This document shows, piece by piece, positions 11,501-23,511 of a stretch of DNA of 64,000 bases. The notes beneath the pieces were generated by a model, which ran no database searches, had not been told where the DNA came from, and saw only the letters and a program-made list of their open reading frames with translations. Origin of the DNA: Rotaria macrura. Lineage: Eukaryota; Rotifera; Eurotatoria; Philodinida; Philodinidae. Position numbers and translations under genes: made by a program. Positions within the stretch are counted from its first letter, which is position 1. The number at the start of each line of letters is the position of its first letter. Where the stretch lies: the NCBI GenBank assembly GCA_900239685.1, contig OENT01000349.1, forward strand, positions 10,103-74,102, given 5' to 3'.

Positions 11501-14500
11501 TTGTTTTTGCGGTCAATAAGAGTGTCTCTAAACCAATGAGTAAATTACACTAAAGTTGCTGTGAGTCATACTGATAGCATTCAGGCCACCACAATCAAAG
11601 ACTGATAATTTCTTTTTATTTACTTTCTATTACCTTTCATAAAAATTTAAAGCAAGGGATAAACAAGATTGTTTTAGATAACTTTTCTGCTTTTTCCTGT
11701 GTCTTCTGCATAGTTCCACAAGAAGTTAAAGTTAGCTTGGTTTAACATTCTTCCAGAAGAATACCCAGCTTTTACTTGCTTGAATTCATTGGTATCTTTA
11801 ATCTCGTTAATCTTTTTAATAGTAACCGATAGAATGCTCTCCGGATGTTTTTCCATCGATATATTTCTTTCCCGACGACTATTGCTTGAAGGCGTGAGGG
11901 TGGGGCTATTGATGTATGACTGCAGATGCAGGATAGATATGAGACTATGAGTGCTGGTGCAAATGTGGATGTAGGTGGATCGAAGATTTAAACCCACCTG
12001 CACCCATGCACCGGGAAGAGGTTCTAATAAATATGATTATATCGCTACGATTAAGAAGCAGTTATCCCTCGGAAGCAACTATGGCTGGAGAGAAAATACT
12101 AGAGACCTGCGGGACAAACTTTCGATTGTCCCGAATCCCGTTTGTCCCGTTCCGTAAATTTTTGAATAGTCCCGACCCCGTTTATCCCGCGGGGCGAGAT
12201 ACACGGGATTTTTCGGATTCGGGACTGTCCCGCAGGACTCTAGAAAATACCCGAGACAAACGCCTGGAAAAAAATTATCTGAGTACCATCTTGTTACTTA
12301 CCATTAAAATGACTAAAGGGAGTAAAACGACTAAAGGAATTAAGAACAAGGTCATAAAAAGCATCAGACTAGCATACCTAAAGAATCCCCTCCCTCAAAG
12401 ATAAACTTTTTTATTTTCCAATGGAATTCAACCAAAATTTTAGAGAATGTTAGTCTTGGTTAGAGTAGATTATGTTAAAAATATCGCCCGAACTTTGTGA
12501 AATATTCACGAGTTATAGTCAATTCACTTTTACAAACTAACCTTTAAACGGCAAGGTTTTCACTATGACTACTTCAGCTAGGTATGCCGAAGTGATTTCT
12601 AAATTATAGAGTTCATTTAGCTCTAGATCCTAAAAGAGCCTGATTTTCTAATTTCCATTTCTTCGCTTTTCAAAAGACAGTCCTCGAAAAACTCTCGAAT
12701 TCGTGGACAAAAACTAGTTAACTAAAATGAAAGATCTAACGTTTTTAGTTAAACAAAGGAGAATATAAAAAATCCGGCTCTATAAGGATCTACCCACATA
12801 TCTCTGCTATAAAACAAAATTAACTACAAATTTTATATTGAGCCATTATGGAGGAAGATTTGCCAGCTTAAACACTATACTCGAAAAGCGTGATTTTGAG
12901 AAAAATGAAAAGGAATGTTTTTCATTGAGTAATAAAAAAAATAAGGCTGCTTATTTGACTTGCTATTTGCGCATTACTCGTCATAATTTATTAGATGGTC
13001 TGTAGAGGGATATACTATAATGGTTTTAGTAGTACATATCAAACAAAAGCTATGGTCCTGGTACATCCTACATAGAAACTACCTGTAGATGGCATGAACT
13101 TTCGTACTATAAATATACAAAAGTTTCTATATAGAACAAGTTGATACTCCTCAGCTAAAGAAACTCTTCAAGTACATCACCAGCAAATAACTAAGCTTTT
13201 TCTATTGATAAAACACGATGTCAACTTCAAGTCTATTGCAAGAACTATCCGGACCCGTATAAACTTTGAAATAGTATTTTGCTCGAAAAATTGACTTTTC
13301 TAAGTCTGCCCTTCTGTATCAGTAGACTGTTCATAATTAATATTAGAGAAGCTACATTCCATACTACAATGAATGGAAAGACAACCTTTAAAAATTGAAA
13401 ACCCCGAAAATTTCTCGAAAAACACGATACAAGCTACAAAGGACGGAGGGTCCAATAGATGTAAAATTGGTCCCTTATGGGAATTCGAATTTCTCTTTCG
13501 AATTTTAATACTGTCGCTGTCAGAAGTTGATGTCTATTGGAATCAGCCAATTCGATGCATTCCACTTTGCATGCGACTCGATTTAGTTAACCAGTTTCTT
13601 CTATGTTATATGACTATGGTAGATGGTAATCTAGTGGTTATTGCTTCTCTGGTTCATTCTTATGTTTAGTCGATTTACAAATCAAACCGAAGCTCTTGTA
13701 TTTCTCTATCGAATGACATATAGATATATGAGAGACAATAGTTCAATTGCGTTCTTTCATATTAAAACATCATACCACTTCATGAATATATATGTACGAG
13801 TAGAGTCTAATGATAGTAGACAACGTTTTATTATCTAAAACATGTAGATCAACTCTGGATTATTTTCTAATCGATATATCTGATCAAGATCTATTAGATG
13901 ATGATAAAATATGAAGAGGAAAAACTGGCCACTAAATCAAATTATCGACGAATTTGCACAATAGTCATAGAATGAACGTTAGCAGTTCCACTGAAATTGT
14001 TCTCAAACTGTATTTTTTGGAATATATCTGGATTATGGTATAATACTGGAATTTTATGCTAAAAGATTTATGTTCAATCTAGTTCTTTCAGCAGATTTCA
14101 AAACGATATTAACGTTAAGTATTCGAAAGCAGCTGTTTGAGAATGAACATTCAAAATAGTTAATCGTTTGGGGACGTTTATGGTAGTGAATAACGAGAAG
14201 TATCATCATTATCGCCATCAGTAGGGTCATAAAAATCCGATACTTGTATAGCATCTCTTGACAAGTTCATGTAGCTCCCGGATGGCATGTGACGTGTTTG
14301 ATGCACCACTGCTCACAGCCGAGGAACCATATAGTTGATAAAATATGACTACAACAGGTCCAGGAATCGAGCACCACTAAAACTATCGCACCACTATCCG
14401 AGGCTTTGTTCATTTATAAATTGTTTCGTTGGATGGTAAATTATTCGATTACTGTGTGCAGATTGAGTTGGGATACATATTAAGTCTGAAGTGCTTTTAC

Positions 14501-17500
14501 ATCGTTGTACGTTGTAGTCTACTATGCCAGTTAGATCGGTAGTAGGATACTTTTCCTCAGCGTACGAAAGAGCTTACTTTAATTGTAAGACACCTACAGA
14601 AAGACAAATTCGCGAATATAATTCGAAACTTAACTAGTTACCGAAAGTTAAGTCTCGCACATCATCTGAAATAATCGGAAAGCAATTCATAATTTCACCA
14701 TGATTAATTGTCTCTCATTGTGACGTTCGTTTTATGAGATTGTTTTCTTCACGAAGCTAAATAGTAATATGAAACAATTTATACAACAAGGTATTGTTAG
14801 AGTTATCTACTATAGCTGAATCTGATTTTTTTGATGAAGTAATTTCATAATTTTTTGACTAAATTCTGAATCTGCTGGTTTCGATCTTGCTATTGCTGCT
14901 TGAAAGTGATTGATAAGAGCAGAGCACATAGAATTGGGAGATCACTTTATAAGTAAATTATAATCACGGATTTTGGATGGTATTAGCAAAGTATTTAAGT
15001 TTTTTAATACGACGAGTTATCTCCTCGACAATCCACTTTACTTTTGTAATGTTTTTTGATTGAATTTCTTCTTCAACTGAAGATCGTTTTGTACCATCGA
15101 GAAATGGTGGAATTGCAACATCCAAACTGAGCTCTCGCATGACAGAAATTCAATCTTTGAAGTCTATACCAACTAGCAGGATACCATGCTGAAGAAAAAT
15201 AGTATTTACTGACGTTTAAGGAGAGAAAATAATATTACGTCTTCGAGCCAATCAAGTATGTTGTCGATATTTCGAAGTAAAATATCTTTCATTATGAAGG
15301 CATTGTTGTTGTTAAAATCGGAAAAAGGTTCAATACATGCAACTATATAAATAGCTGTTGTTATACGATAATCATCGGGTTTAATTAAGATCTTTTTTCA
15401 TACAAATTAAATTTTTTTCGTTGAAATTGGTTGTTTCGAGATTTCTAAAAGATATGACGAGAGCATGTGACCAAGAACAATGAAAAACTTTCTCACCTGT
15501 ATTTAAATATAACTACCATCAATGTCAACGATTACTGTATTAGAACCATTACCTTCATCAACTTTCAAACAATTCTAATTGTGCGATGATCCATGCCATC
15601 TTAACGTGAAACGGACCAGAATCCCAAAGTGTATGGTAAAAAACTGTTTTAAATAGTCTGACGGTACTATCAATAATTTTAAAAACTGTTCTTTCGTCTC
15701 GTAATTGAAACATACATGATAAGAGACGATTTGATGACCCAAGGCGAATTTTACATATATAAACACCAATAGCTGTTCTTATCGATCGATTAGGGAATTA
15801 CGAATACTAGATATTGAAATAATTTTAATAAGTTCATTATACTCATCTTTTCAAAGACTAGTTAATAAATAATATTCATCCTCACTAAGACCTCGTGAAC
15901 CATCAAAATTAAATATTTTCTTTTCATTTTCAAATAAGTTCTGAAATTTGTTTAAAAGAAGTTGAACATCAGAAAACTTTAATTATTGATGTGGTATTGC
16001 GAATGGTTAAATTGCATCAATAGTTTCTTTAAATAGTTGATGATCAATGATATGATCTGAGCAACACTCTGCACCGTGCAAAATCCCAATGCTAATCGAA
16101 AAAAGTAAAACGTCTCGATCTTTCGATCAAATTTTTACTGCATTACCTTGAAGATCTTCACGACAAACAGTGCTTCTTTTATTTATGAAGGTTAATTTTT
16201 ACTCACTTATTTGAAGAAGAAGTGGCATTTAGTTGTGATACAACTATGCCATTAATTGTGATCTTGATCACAGTTGAACTTTGCACCGGCGATTATGAAG
16301 GAGAATCATCAGTTAAATATGTACATTAATAACATCGAGACTTTCAGAAGATTTGCATGGCATGTCTTTTTTAATTACTGATTATTATGTATAGTATTTG
16401 AGAATTTTGAAAATCAAAATATAGAGTTGGAATCAACATTTTTTTCTTTCTTAAATGGTACATTTTCAGTTGAGTTTTCATTTTTGTGAAGCTGAAATCC
16501 GAGGGTTTTCTGTAAAACCCATGGTACTTCCAATACTGGGAACCTTTCTGGATGATTTTAACATCTTTTCCCATTTCTATACATATCAGCATGTAGAGAA
16601 ATGATTTTTCTATCGAATGGTATGTAATCCATTATATTTCGATGCAAAATAGAGCTTCAATAAAGAAAAAGATACAAGTGTCCGAATAATTTTTTGCTTG
16701 TGAAATCGACCGTTTCTTGGAAAACCTTCCAAAACTTTATGAAAACTACAACGAAGAAAGATTATTTTCTATGCAAGAGAAAGGAAAGTAGATATGATGA
16801 CCTATCGAATGGTGTAATCAGACTCAAAAAATATGTTTCTTTCGTTGAGAAAGTCGCTCAACAAGATAGGTGTTGTAGGGTGTCCGAATAACTTTTTGAC
16901 ATACTGCAGTAGTGGTATGATGTTTTGATATGAAAGAACGCAATTGAACTATTGTCTCTCATATATTTATATGTCATTCGATAGAGAAATACAAGAGCTT
17001 CGGTTTGATTTGTAAATCGACTAAACATAAGAATGAACTAGAGAAGCAATAACCACTAGATTACCATCTACCATAGTCATATAACATAGAAGAAACTGGT
17101 TAACTAAATCGAGTCGCGTACAAAGTGGAATGCATCGAATTGACTGATTCCAATAGACATCAACTTCTGACAGTGACAGTATTAAAATTCAAAAGACAAA
17201 GTCGAATTCCCACAGGGCAATAATTTTGAATACTATTTACATGCTCTCTTTTCCACAGAAAATCCCAATGATCTATCCACTTTCGGGGAAACCTATATAT
17301 ATTCTGAAAGAGGAGACTTCAATGCATATTTTTATGAGGAAGACTCAATATCGTTTCTTTTAAGTGAGTGGGCTTGAAAATTGCGTACGGAATCATTTAG
17401 ATGTAAGATTTTGCATTGAAATCAAATCTTTCAGGGGGACAATTATCTTCCCAATGGCTATATGATTTGTAAAAAGCTCATTTTTCTCGCAGGCAGTAGT

Positions 17501-18013
17501 GGATCTGGAAAATCCACATTTCTCCGAACCCTTGCTAATATATGGTCTCATGGATCTGGAACGATCACGTTTCCTCTTGGCGATACAGTAGGCTTTCTCC
17601 CTCAAAAGCCATACTGTCCACTTGGTTCATTTCGTGATTTTTTGACGTATCCATCGTTATCGTCATTACCCAAAGATGATAAGAAGATTCAACAACTTTT
17701 AACTCTATGTCAAATGAATAGTTGGTCTGATCGGCTTGATGAAATTCAAGATTGGTCCCGAGTTCTCTCGTTAGGCGAACAACAAAAGATGGCATTCATT
17801 CGTATACTGTATCTTCGACCAAAATGGTTATTTTTGGATGAAGCCACATCATCGTTGGATGAAAAAGCTGAAACATATCTCTATTCGATCTTAGTTCAAC
17901 AATTAGTAAATCATTCAACTATTATCAGTGTAGGGCACCGAAATAATCTAAAACAATTTCATCAAATCGAATTAGTATTCGGCAATGGACATGTAGAACA
18001 AATGCTCATATAA
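5513..18013 (+). CDS. YddA/SbmA-type ABC transporter, fused permease and ATPase
   Basis: Three exons join in phase: 5513-6131, 10147-10773 and 17493-18013 (619+627+521 bp, 588 aa plus stop). The N-terminal half has several membrane segments (about residues 25-50, 70-95, 145-175 and in exon 2). The C-terminal half is an ATPase: Walker A GSSGSGKST (416-424, K422), Q-loop Q453, signature LSLGEQQ (507-513), Walker B WLFLDEATS (527-535, E532) and H-loop H564. Motifs such as DWSRVLSLGEQQ and the total length (E. coli YddA is about 560 aa) fit the bacterial YddA family better than animal ABCD peroxisomal half-transporters. A half-transporter of this kind would dimerise and export or import a peptide-like or lipid-like substrate; the substrate is unknown. 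The second intron falls inside the first Gly codon of Walker A. Introns of 4.0 and 6.7 kb are far above the roughly 55 bp usual here. A bacterial origin is inferred. Confidence 0.88.
6132..10146 (+). other. Giant intron 1 of the ABC gene (4,015 bp)
   Basis: It begins GTAAGG and ends TTTCATTAAG, joining phase-1 codons (G|GT, Gly) on both sides. Short open frames inside are scattered and match nothing I know. An imperfect repeat with AGACGCG/CTAGACGCG motifs lies at about 9000-9110 and resembles sequence at 20330-20600. No transposase was recognised. Confidence 0.7.
11891..12015. repeat. Short telomere-like tract, G-rich then C-rich
   Basis: GTGAGGGTGGGG and GTGGATGTAGGTGG on the left are followed by AAACCCACCTGCACCC on the right. 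It is a small, degenerate copy of the arrangement seen at 3957-5035. Confidence 0.4.
12100..12242. mobile_element. hAT-type MITE, 143 bp
   Basis: Terminal inverted repeats TAGAGACCTGCGGGACA (left) and TAGAGTCCTGCGGGACA (right, reverse complemented) enclose a near-palindromic body rich in TCCCG/CGGGA. It is flanked by a perfect 8-bp direct repeat, GAAAATAC, at 12092-12099 and 12243-12250. TAG-type ends with an 8-bp duplication are typical of hAT elements. It has no coding capacity. The intact duplication suggests fairly recent insertion. Confidence 0.88.
13460..17228 (-). mobile_element. DNA transposon with ~310-bp inverted repeats
   Basis: The left arm (about 13460-13779) and right arm (about 16911-17228) are inverted copies differing at scattered positions. 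Matching blocks include GACATATAGATATATGAGAG and GTTAACCAGTTTCTTCTATG against their complements. Between them a degenerate DDE transposase lies on the minus strand. GTGTCCGAATAA motifs near 16678 and 16880, just inside the right arm, resemble Tc1/mariner-type ends and may mark a nested small element. Target duplications were not resolved. The whole element sits in intron 2 of the ABC gene, antisense to it. Confidence 0.7.
14830..16100 (-). pseudogene. DDE_Tnp_4-type transposase, degenerate
   Basis: Reading the minus strand from about 16100 down to 14830, fragments appear in the order expected for a Harbinger/IS5-like DDE_Tnp_4 protein. They are FDGSRGLSEDEYYLL, then LLSCMFQLRDERTVFKIID, then TVIVDIDGSYI (first Asp region), then MKDILLRNIDNILDWLED, then FLDGTKRSSVEEEI and KVKWIVEEITRRIKKLKYF, and the ending CSALINHFQAAIARSKP. 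Several frame changes and internal stops separate them, so no active protein is made. The family call rests on motif order that I recall from bdelloid transposases. Neighbouring inverted repeats belong to the same element. Confidence 0.7.
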
Positions 18014-18074
18014 TCAGAGCAAAAATTGAAAACTACATCGTTTTGAATAATGTAACAAAAAAAACCTCGAAAAT

Positions 18075-18080
18075 AATAAA
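18075..18080 (+). promoter_or_regulatory. Poly(A) signal of the ABC gene
   Basis: AATAAA 62 bp after the stop codon. Confidence 0.5.
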
Positions 18081-18960
18081 GAAAATTTAAAGTCAATGCT
18101 GTTGGCATTTACTCATTCTTATTATTAGTTACAATTATTAAAAGAAGTGCTCTTGAAGATCTCGAAAATACCCATTTTATCTGATGTCCACTAATGAGAA
18201 AAGGACTTTACTAAACACTTAAACAAAATAGCATCAGATTTATTTAACAATTTCACAGTTTACGCCATTTTTCTATTTTAAGAAGGATTTTTTTTATTTC
18301 AATAGATTTATTTCATATGAGAAGAAAACTGTCCTTAGACGAGAAAATTTCTCTAAAGCATTCAAATATCCTCTTAACGATTATTGACATATGCGTCAGT
18401 AGAAATTGAATTTGAACAACATTCTTCGTAATTGAATGCAGGAAAATGGAGCCTTTTTTCTTTTATAAAATTCTGAATTTCGTTAGCAATGAATAAGATG
18501 CTTTTTGTTTATTTAAATAAATCTCAAAGAAAGCATCAGATTATTTATTTTCATCTATCCTATCATGTGATAATTCTATTTATGACTTCCATTCTAATAC
18601 GAAGATATAATTATGGGCAACAGTTTCGAAAACTAACTGATGGGCACATTTAATTCTTAAACATTAAGTTTCGAGGAAAGATAGTTATCATGATTCAGGA
18701 TATCTTTCAACAATAATCTTTGTTTCTTCACGAATAAATGTTTAGTAGATTTTGACCCACGTTGTGTTATACGTACTTTGTGATACAACATAGGGATTTG
18801 ATATTTTCTATTACTTTATAGAAAACAAGAAATTGAGACTATTATTCTCCATAGACTGAAAGGATAGGGGGACCCATGGAAATATTATTTGAATGAAAGT
18901 GTATCTGAGCCGAGTTTCGTTGGCATCCATATCCAGCAAATTGACGTGTGCAGGTGCTGT

Positions 18961-19559
18961 TCAGATGGGGTAATAATAATTGGCCGAAGTGAAATCGAAG
19001 ACCGAAGTGGGCGAATAATCTGATTGGTCCTTTGTTAATGCTGGACAACAAGTAACTCTTGATCCACATTTCATCGTTGATTTTTCAAAAAAGATGGAAT
19101 AACTATTTTATAATAATTAATTGCAAAATCGATCGAGGCAAAAAATTCTAAATCTATGAAGCATATTAAGTATTCATTTTTATCAATATCAATTCTATTT
19201 CCCGAATTTTGAAATAAAATTTTCTGATCTATTCTTCAATAACTGACTATAGTCAGAGAATAAGTCTACTTACCGTCGAAGGATAAGTCGAGTCGTCTAA
19301 AACAAGATATTTTCCTATCTATTACGAGTTGATTTACATTACGATTTTACAAAAATTAATCCCTATGTTAATTTAGTTACTGTCGTCATTGTTATTTAGC
19401 TCTATATATTATTCAATTCACAAGACAAGTGCAATACAGAAGCGCCATCTCCTACGATAAATATGCAGTTATGCATATTGCATGAACGACCAATCAGATT
19501 TTTTGGCCCCTTCGGTCTTCGGTTACAACTTCGGTCATTTATTATTACCCGCTCAGATG
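18961..19559. mobile_element. Foldback element with ~70-bp arms
   Basis: The left arm (18961-19030) and right arm (19488-19559) are imperfect inverted copies sharing GGTAATAATAA, CGAAGACCGAAGT and TCTGATTGGTC with their complements. The 457 bp between them show no gene. Ends and target duplications are unclear, so it may be a MITE pair or a nonautonomous element. Confidence 0.55.
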
Positions 19560-19709
19560 AAACATTTTTTGCGCTTAGACATGTTTCAGACTGAAGTGAC
19601 ATCTCGACTGCATCGACTCGATATTTTCAATTTCAAAAGATCTACTTTAATCCGTCCCATGTTTGATCTGCGTCGCCGTCGATATTGCTTAGTGGTGATA
19701 TTTAATTAA

Positions 19710-20300
19710 CTAGAGGTCAACATAAAGTTCAAATTTTTATGTTTCTAAAATGATAGAAGTGTCGATTAGAACAAATCAACTAGCGATTAGAAAGCATGTG
19801 TACACAGCGTTGAATCACATGTGATCACATTAGTTACATAAAGAAATATAATCTACACATGGATAGTCTAATAACAACTTATTTACAGACGTATGTGTCA
19901 GTGAGATGCTAGAAACATGTAAAATTTTAATTATTGCTTTAAATAAAGATGCATTTACTTATCCAAAAATCAATTGGATTTGATAAAATGAATTACACAA
20001 TTTAAAGAATATCTAACTATGCTGATCAATTTTTTGGAAAAGTATTCTTTAAAATTTCATAAAAATGTTATCATCTTTCAATTGTAGATTACCTATGTTT
20101 TAGAATTGATGTATCTGCTCTATTCTATCTAAAGCTGTATTTATTTTCTTTCATGAGAAAAAAATGAATTCGAAATTGCTGAGTATGAGATGTTATTCAG
20201 GCTAAATATATTTTATAGAAAATATTGAGATATATTTTCCGGTAAATGGAAAAACGAGGAAATATTTTTTCTATTTTGGCAAGGTTCTGACTTGGGTCTG
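19710..20300. other. No gene seen
   Basis: AT-rich DNA without recognisable features. Confidence 0.5.
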
Positions 20301-20329
20301 GTTTATATCTTAATCGTAGTTGCATATCG

Positions 20330-20600
20330 AATGAGTCTAGGCGCAATTCACGTTTCACATCACTTTCCGTTCAAATTCGGTTGCAACTAAAACCACTTCT
20401 AGACATAAGAAATCTTTCATTGGAGGCGCGATTTCAAACAAAAACGCATCGACATGCGTTTGAAGTCTAATCACAACCACGTTCAGATTCTGTTCATGTG
20501 TAAAATCACATCCAGACGCATTTTTTATTGGTTTTTCATCACGTTTGGGAGCGTTTCACACGAAAAATGCATTTAAACGCATGATGCCTGCGTTTTATGT
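20330..20600. repeat. Imperfect repeat with CGTTT/AAACG motifs
   Basis: Contains TCTAGGCGC, AGACGCA, AAACGCAT and GCGTTT motifs in both orientations and shares character with 9000-9110. It is probably an old palindromic element. Limits are approximate. Confidence 0.35.
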
Positions 20601-20636
20601 TTATATGGGATGTGACTATGTAAAAACAATTAAATG

Positions 20637-20978
20637 AATAATCAGATTAGAACTGATTATAATCACACACCTTTTATCGATTGTAATCATAAAGACAATC
20701 AACAAAGACATTCTCTTGATTAGAAATTCAAGAAGAATAATCTAATTAGTGTAATATTTTTCTCCAAAAGTAAATGCCCAACCATAAATTGATTTTTTTG
20801 AATTTGCATCGATTATGATCACCTTTTTTTAGGAATTATTCACCGATTATGGTTCGAAAATAATAGGAATAATAGATGAAATATTTTTGTTTTTGATAAG
20901 TCTTGATTATAATCGGTTCCTAATCAATTAAAAATTAGTTGGAAGTTTATGATTATAATCGATCTTAATCTGATTATT
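20637..20978. mobile_element. AT-rich foldback MITE, 342 bp
   Basis: Perfect 13-bp terminal inverted repeat AATAATCAGATTA at 20637-20649, with its complement at 20966-20978. The match continues imperfectly for about 25 bp (GATTATAATC). The interior is rich in ATTATAATC motifs and non-coding. No clear target duplication. Confidence 0.65.
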
Positions 20979-21049
20979 TTGTTACTTTTTTTGCATAGAT
21001 TTCCCAGAATGATTTTTTCGACTTTTTGAATTAAAGCTGTTTTCATTCT

Positions 21050-22500
21050 CCTTGTGTTGTTTATCAGTGTAGGTTTTAAAAAACTGTCACGAGTATTTAT
21101 GCAGAAAATGCTTTCTCCATGTGTTTTACAATTGAAAAGAATACAAATTCCAACGTTTTACCACATATCCAACTATTCATATGCAGTACTACGAGTTTAT
21201 CGAATTGGAGTTTGCAATGATGAACCTGAACCTAAAGCATTATACGATTGCTCTAAGAGTGAAATTTCAGGTCACTGTTCTGTTGAATAAGAAAACGGTA
21301 ATGACTTACTTTTCACTCTTTTAGGACGAAAAACATTAGCTACAACACATAGCACTAATATTGTCTAAAATATTATCAACCACATATGTTCGAATTTTTC
21401 AAACATCGACACACGAACAACCAGCAATGCGTTCAAACGTTCTGCAGCTTGCAATCAGTCATGCTCTTGAAAATATACAAAATATTGTCACTAGCGCCAA
21501 AAGTGTTCATTCATTTGGCTGCTTAGGAGAATGTGGATTGGCTAGTCTAGTGCTAGTTGGCAGTGATACATCTTTTATATCTGATTCGCTGCATTCAATA
21601 TATCACGGTGCTTTTGTGTGTTAAAATTGTCATAAAAAATTGCTTCATAACATTCTCTTAAACAGAAGCGATTATTAAAACTATGGACAAAGTCATCAAG
21701 AAGCGAGCAATGACCAATAGCAGAATTTCTTCCTGAAATACACGCTGATCTTTGACGTATACACTATCCAAATACAAAAACTAAGGCATCATAGAGTATT
21801 ATTAAGTGTTTAAATCTAAAAGTAAACGAGTCTCGTGTTTTATTGTTAATCGGGTACCCAAATTTGAAGAAATATCTACCTGAAAAGTATTACAGTCATT
21901 GGCAAATGTTAGTTACCCTTTGGCCTAACAATAGGAGAGTCTAATCAAATTTTACCTAAAACTTTAAGTGGTACGCAACTCTTACAACCAAGTTTTGTTA
22001 AAAATTTTCCTTATTCAGAACCTTATATTGTTCAAAATATTACTGGTGTCAAGTATTTTGTAACAACTGTGGAAGATTTCGGTCCATTATTCAATTACCG
22101 TACTTTTAATTATGAAAGCATCATCGATAATATTCTATGAGAGCTTTGATTTTCATTGAATATTTTTTCTTTTATCCTGTCCATAGGATACTTGTCCGCA
22201 TCAATTCATGGAACCAAACGAGTTTGCCAGTAAATTAATGTTAAATCTACAGTTATTTAAAAAACGTTACTTTGCATCAAAATATTATTGTTCAACATCT
22301 GTTATTTCATCGTTCATAGAATACCTATCAAATGGAAGGAAAAATCATACTCCTGAAACAGTCTCAAAATATGACCTTCATTTATTGTTTGAGATGATTT
22401 CGGAGAACTTTTCCTTAAAAATTATGAAATCTACTAGGTTTCTAATTGCTATCTTTCATAGCCTAATATCACTAAGCAACTTGAAACATTAATAAGTAAG
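21050..22500 (+). pseudogene. Transposase relic, DUF4218-like (CACTA/EnSpm-type)
   Basis: Fragments in several frames suggest one decayed transposase on the plus strand. They are SHALENIQNIVTSAKSVHS with GCLGECGLASLVLVGSD (21450-21570), KKYLPEKYYSHWQMLVTLW (about 21865-21925), VEDFGPLFNYRTFNYESI (about 22070-22125) and a following NLQLFKKRYFASKYY segment (about 22238-22285). The order H..LEN, HW..L, FGPL..TFNYE matches my memory of bdelloid proteins with a DUF4218-like region. Stops and frame changes are many. The open frames at 22535-22720 and 23073-23267 may be its tail. The superfamily is tentative. Confidence 0.5.
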
Positions 22501-23511
22501 TTGGCTAATTGAAAGCTTTAATGTTTTAGAAATATTGAGCAATACAACCTTTTCAACCCAAAACAGCTCGATACGAAAAACATTCACAAATGCGGCAATT
22601 GTGTATAAACATCTTGAACGCATACATTTTGACATTATTCCAAAAATATTTTATATTGAACAACAAAAAAATTATTTCTTTAAGTATAATCTTTACAAAA
22701 AGTTAATTATGATTTTTTAAATATTTGTGAAAAAATATTTGTTAATGAAAATTTAATATTTGGAATTTTATCGGAAGACGAACTTCATATACTACCAATC
22801 AAAAGTATAATTGAAAAAGCACGCTATTAAAAAGAGATGGATTATGCTATTTCGCTCGAAATCACAATTTTTTAAGTCCTCCTAGAAGTTAAAATATTTT
22901 GTAATATGATTTCATATTGTTATCTGCATTATCATTAAAAATAAACCTTATTCTAAATCACTTTAATCTATTCAACTTATGTGCAATTATTCTTTTTTCC
23001 TAATTTTCTAAAACATAGAACCATTTTTCGTTTTGAAATTTCACTGTAGCAACTATTCTAAAAGACGGGAGATTGGATCAAACATTTATTCCTATGACTA
23101 TCAATAAAAATGAGTTTCATCGCTTGTCTTCCCTTTTTACAATACTAGTTGCAATCAATTTAAATCCAAAACGACACAGACACTACATTTTAAAAAAACA
23201 ATATTGCTCATCTTGTGTGAGAAAATTAAATTTTAGCCGTTCGTCACGCTTAGAACAAAAGGCATAATGGTACGGTAAAAGACTAGCAACTAATAAATAC
23301 AACGTACCGTTCATCGACAAAGACACTGTCGTATCAGAAAAGCTTATTAATCTCCCTCTCAAATACGATGATTGTCCATCATTAAACAAAAGTGTGCAGA
23401 ACAGGTGAATATCGTGATAAAAAATATCAGGGTAATCGATTCCACGGATTACAGCATTTTTTGCGAAAATTTTCTCGGTTGGTAGTTGACAAAATCATAG
23501 AAAATGTGAAT

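Larger units (their letters stand above)
10774..17492 (+). other. Giant intron 2 of the ABC gene (6,719 bp)
   Basis: It begins GTAAGAG and ends TTTCTCGCAG, splitting the first Gly codon of Walker A (G|GC). It holds a telomere-like patch (about 11891-12015), a hAT-type MITE (12100-12242) and a long-inverted-repeat DNA transposon (about 13460-17228). The remainder, about 10.8-11.9 and 12.3-13.4 kb, shows nothing I can name. Confidence 0.75.

Noticed and set aside
13373-13838. Two plus-strand open frames of 98 and 65 aa
   Set aside because: They lie in the inverted arm of the transposon, and the other arm does not keep them.
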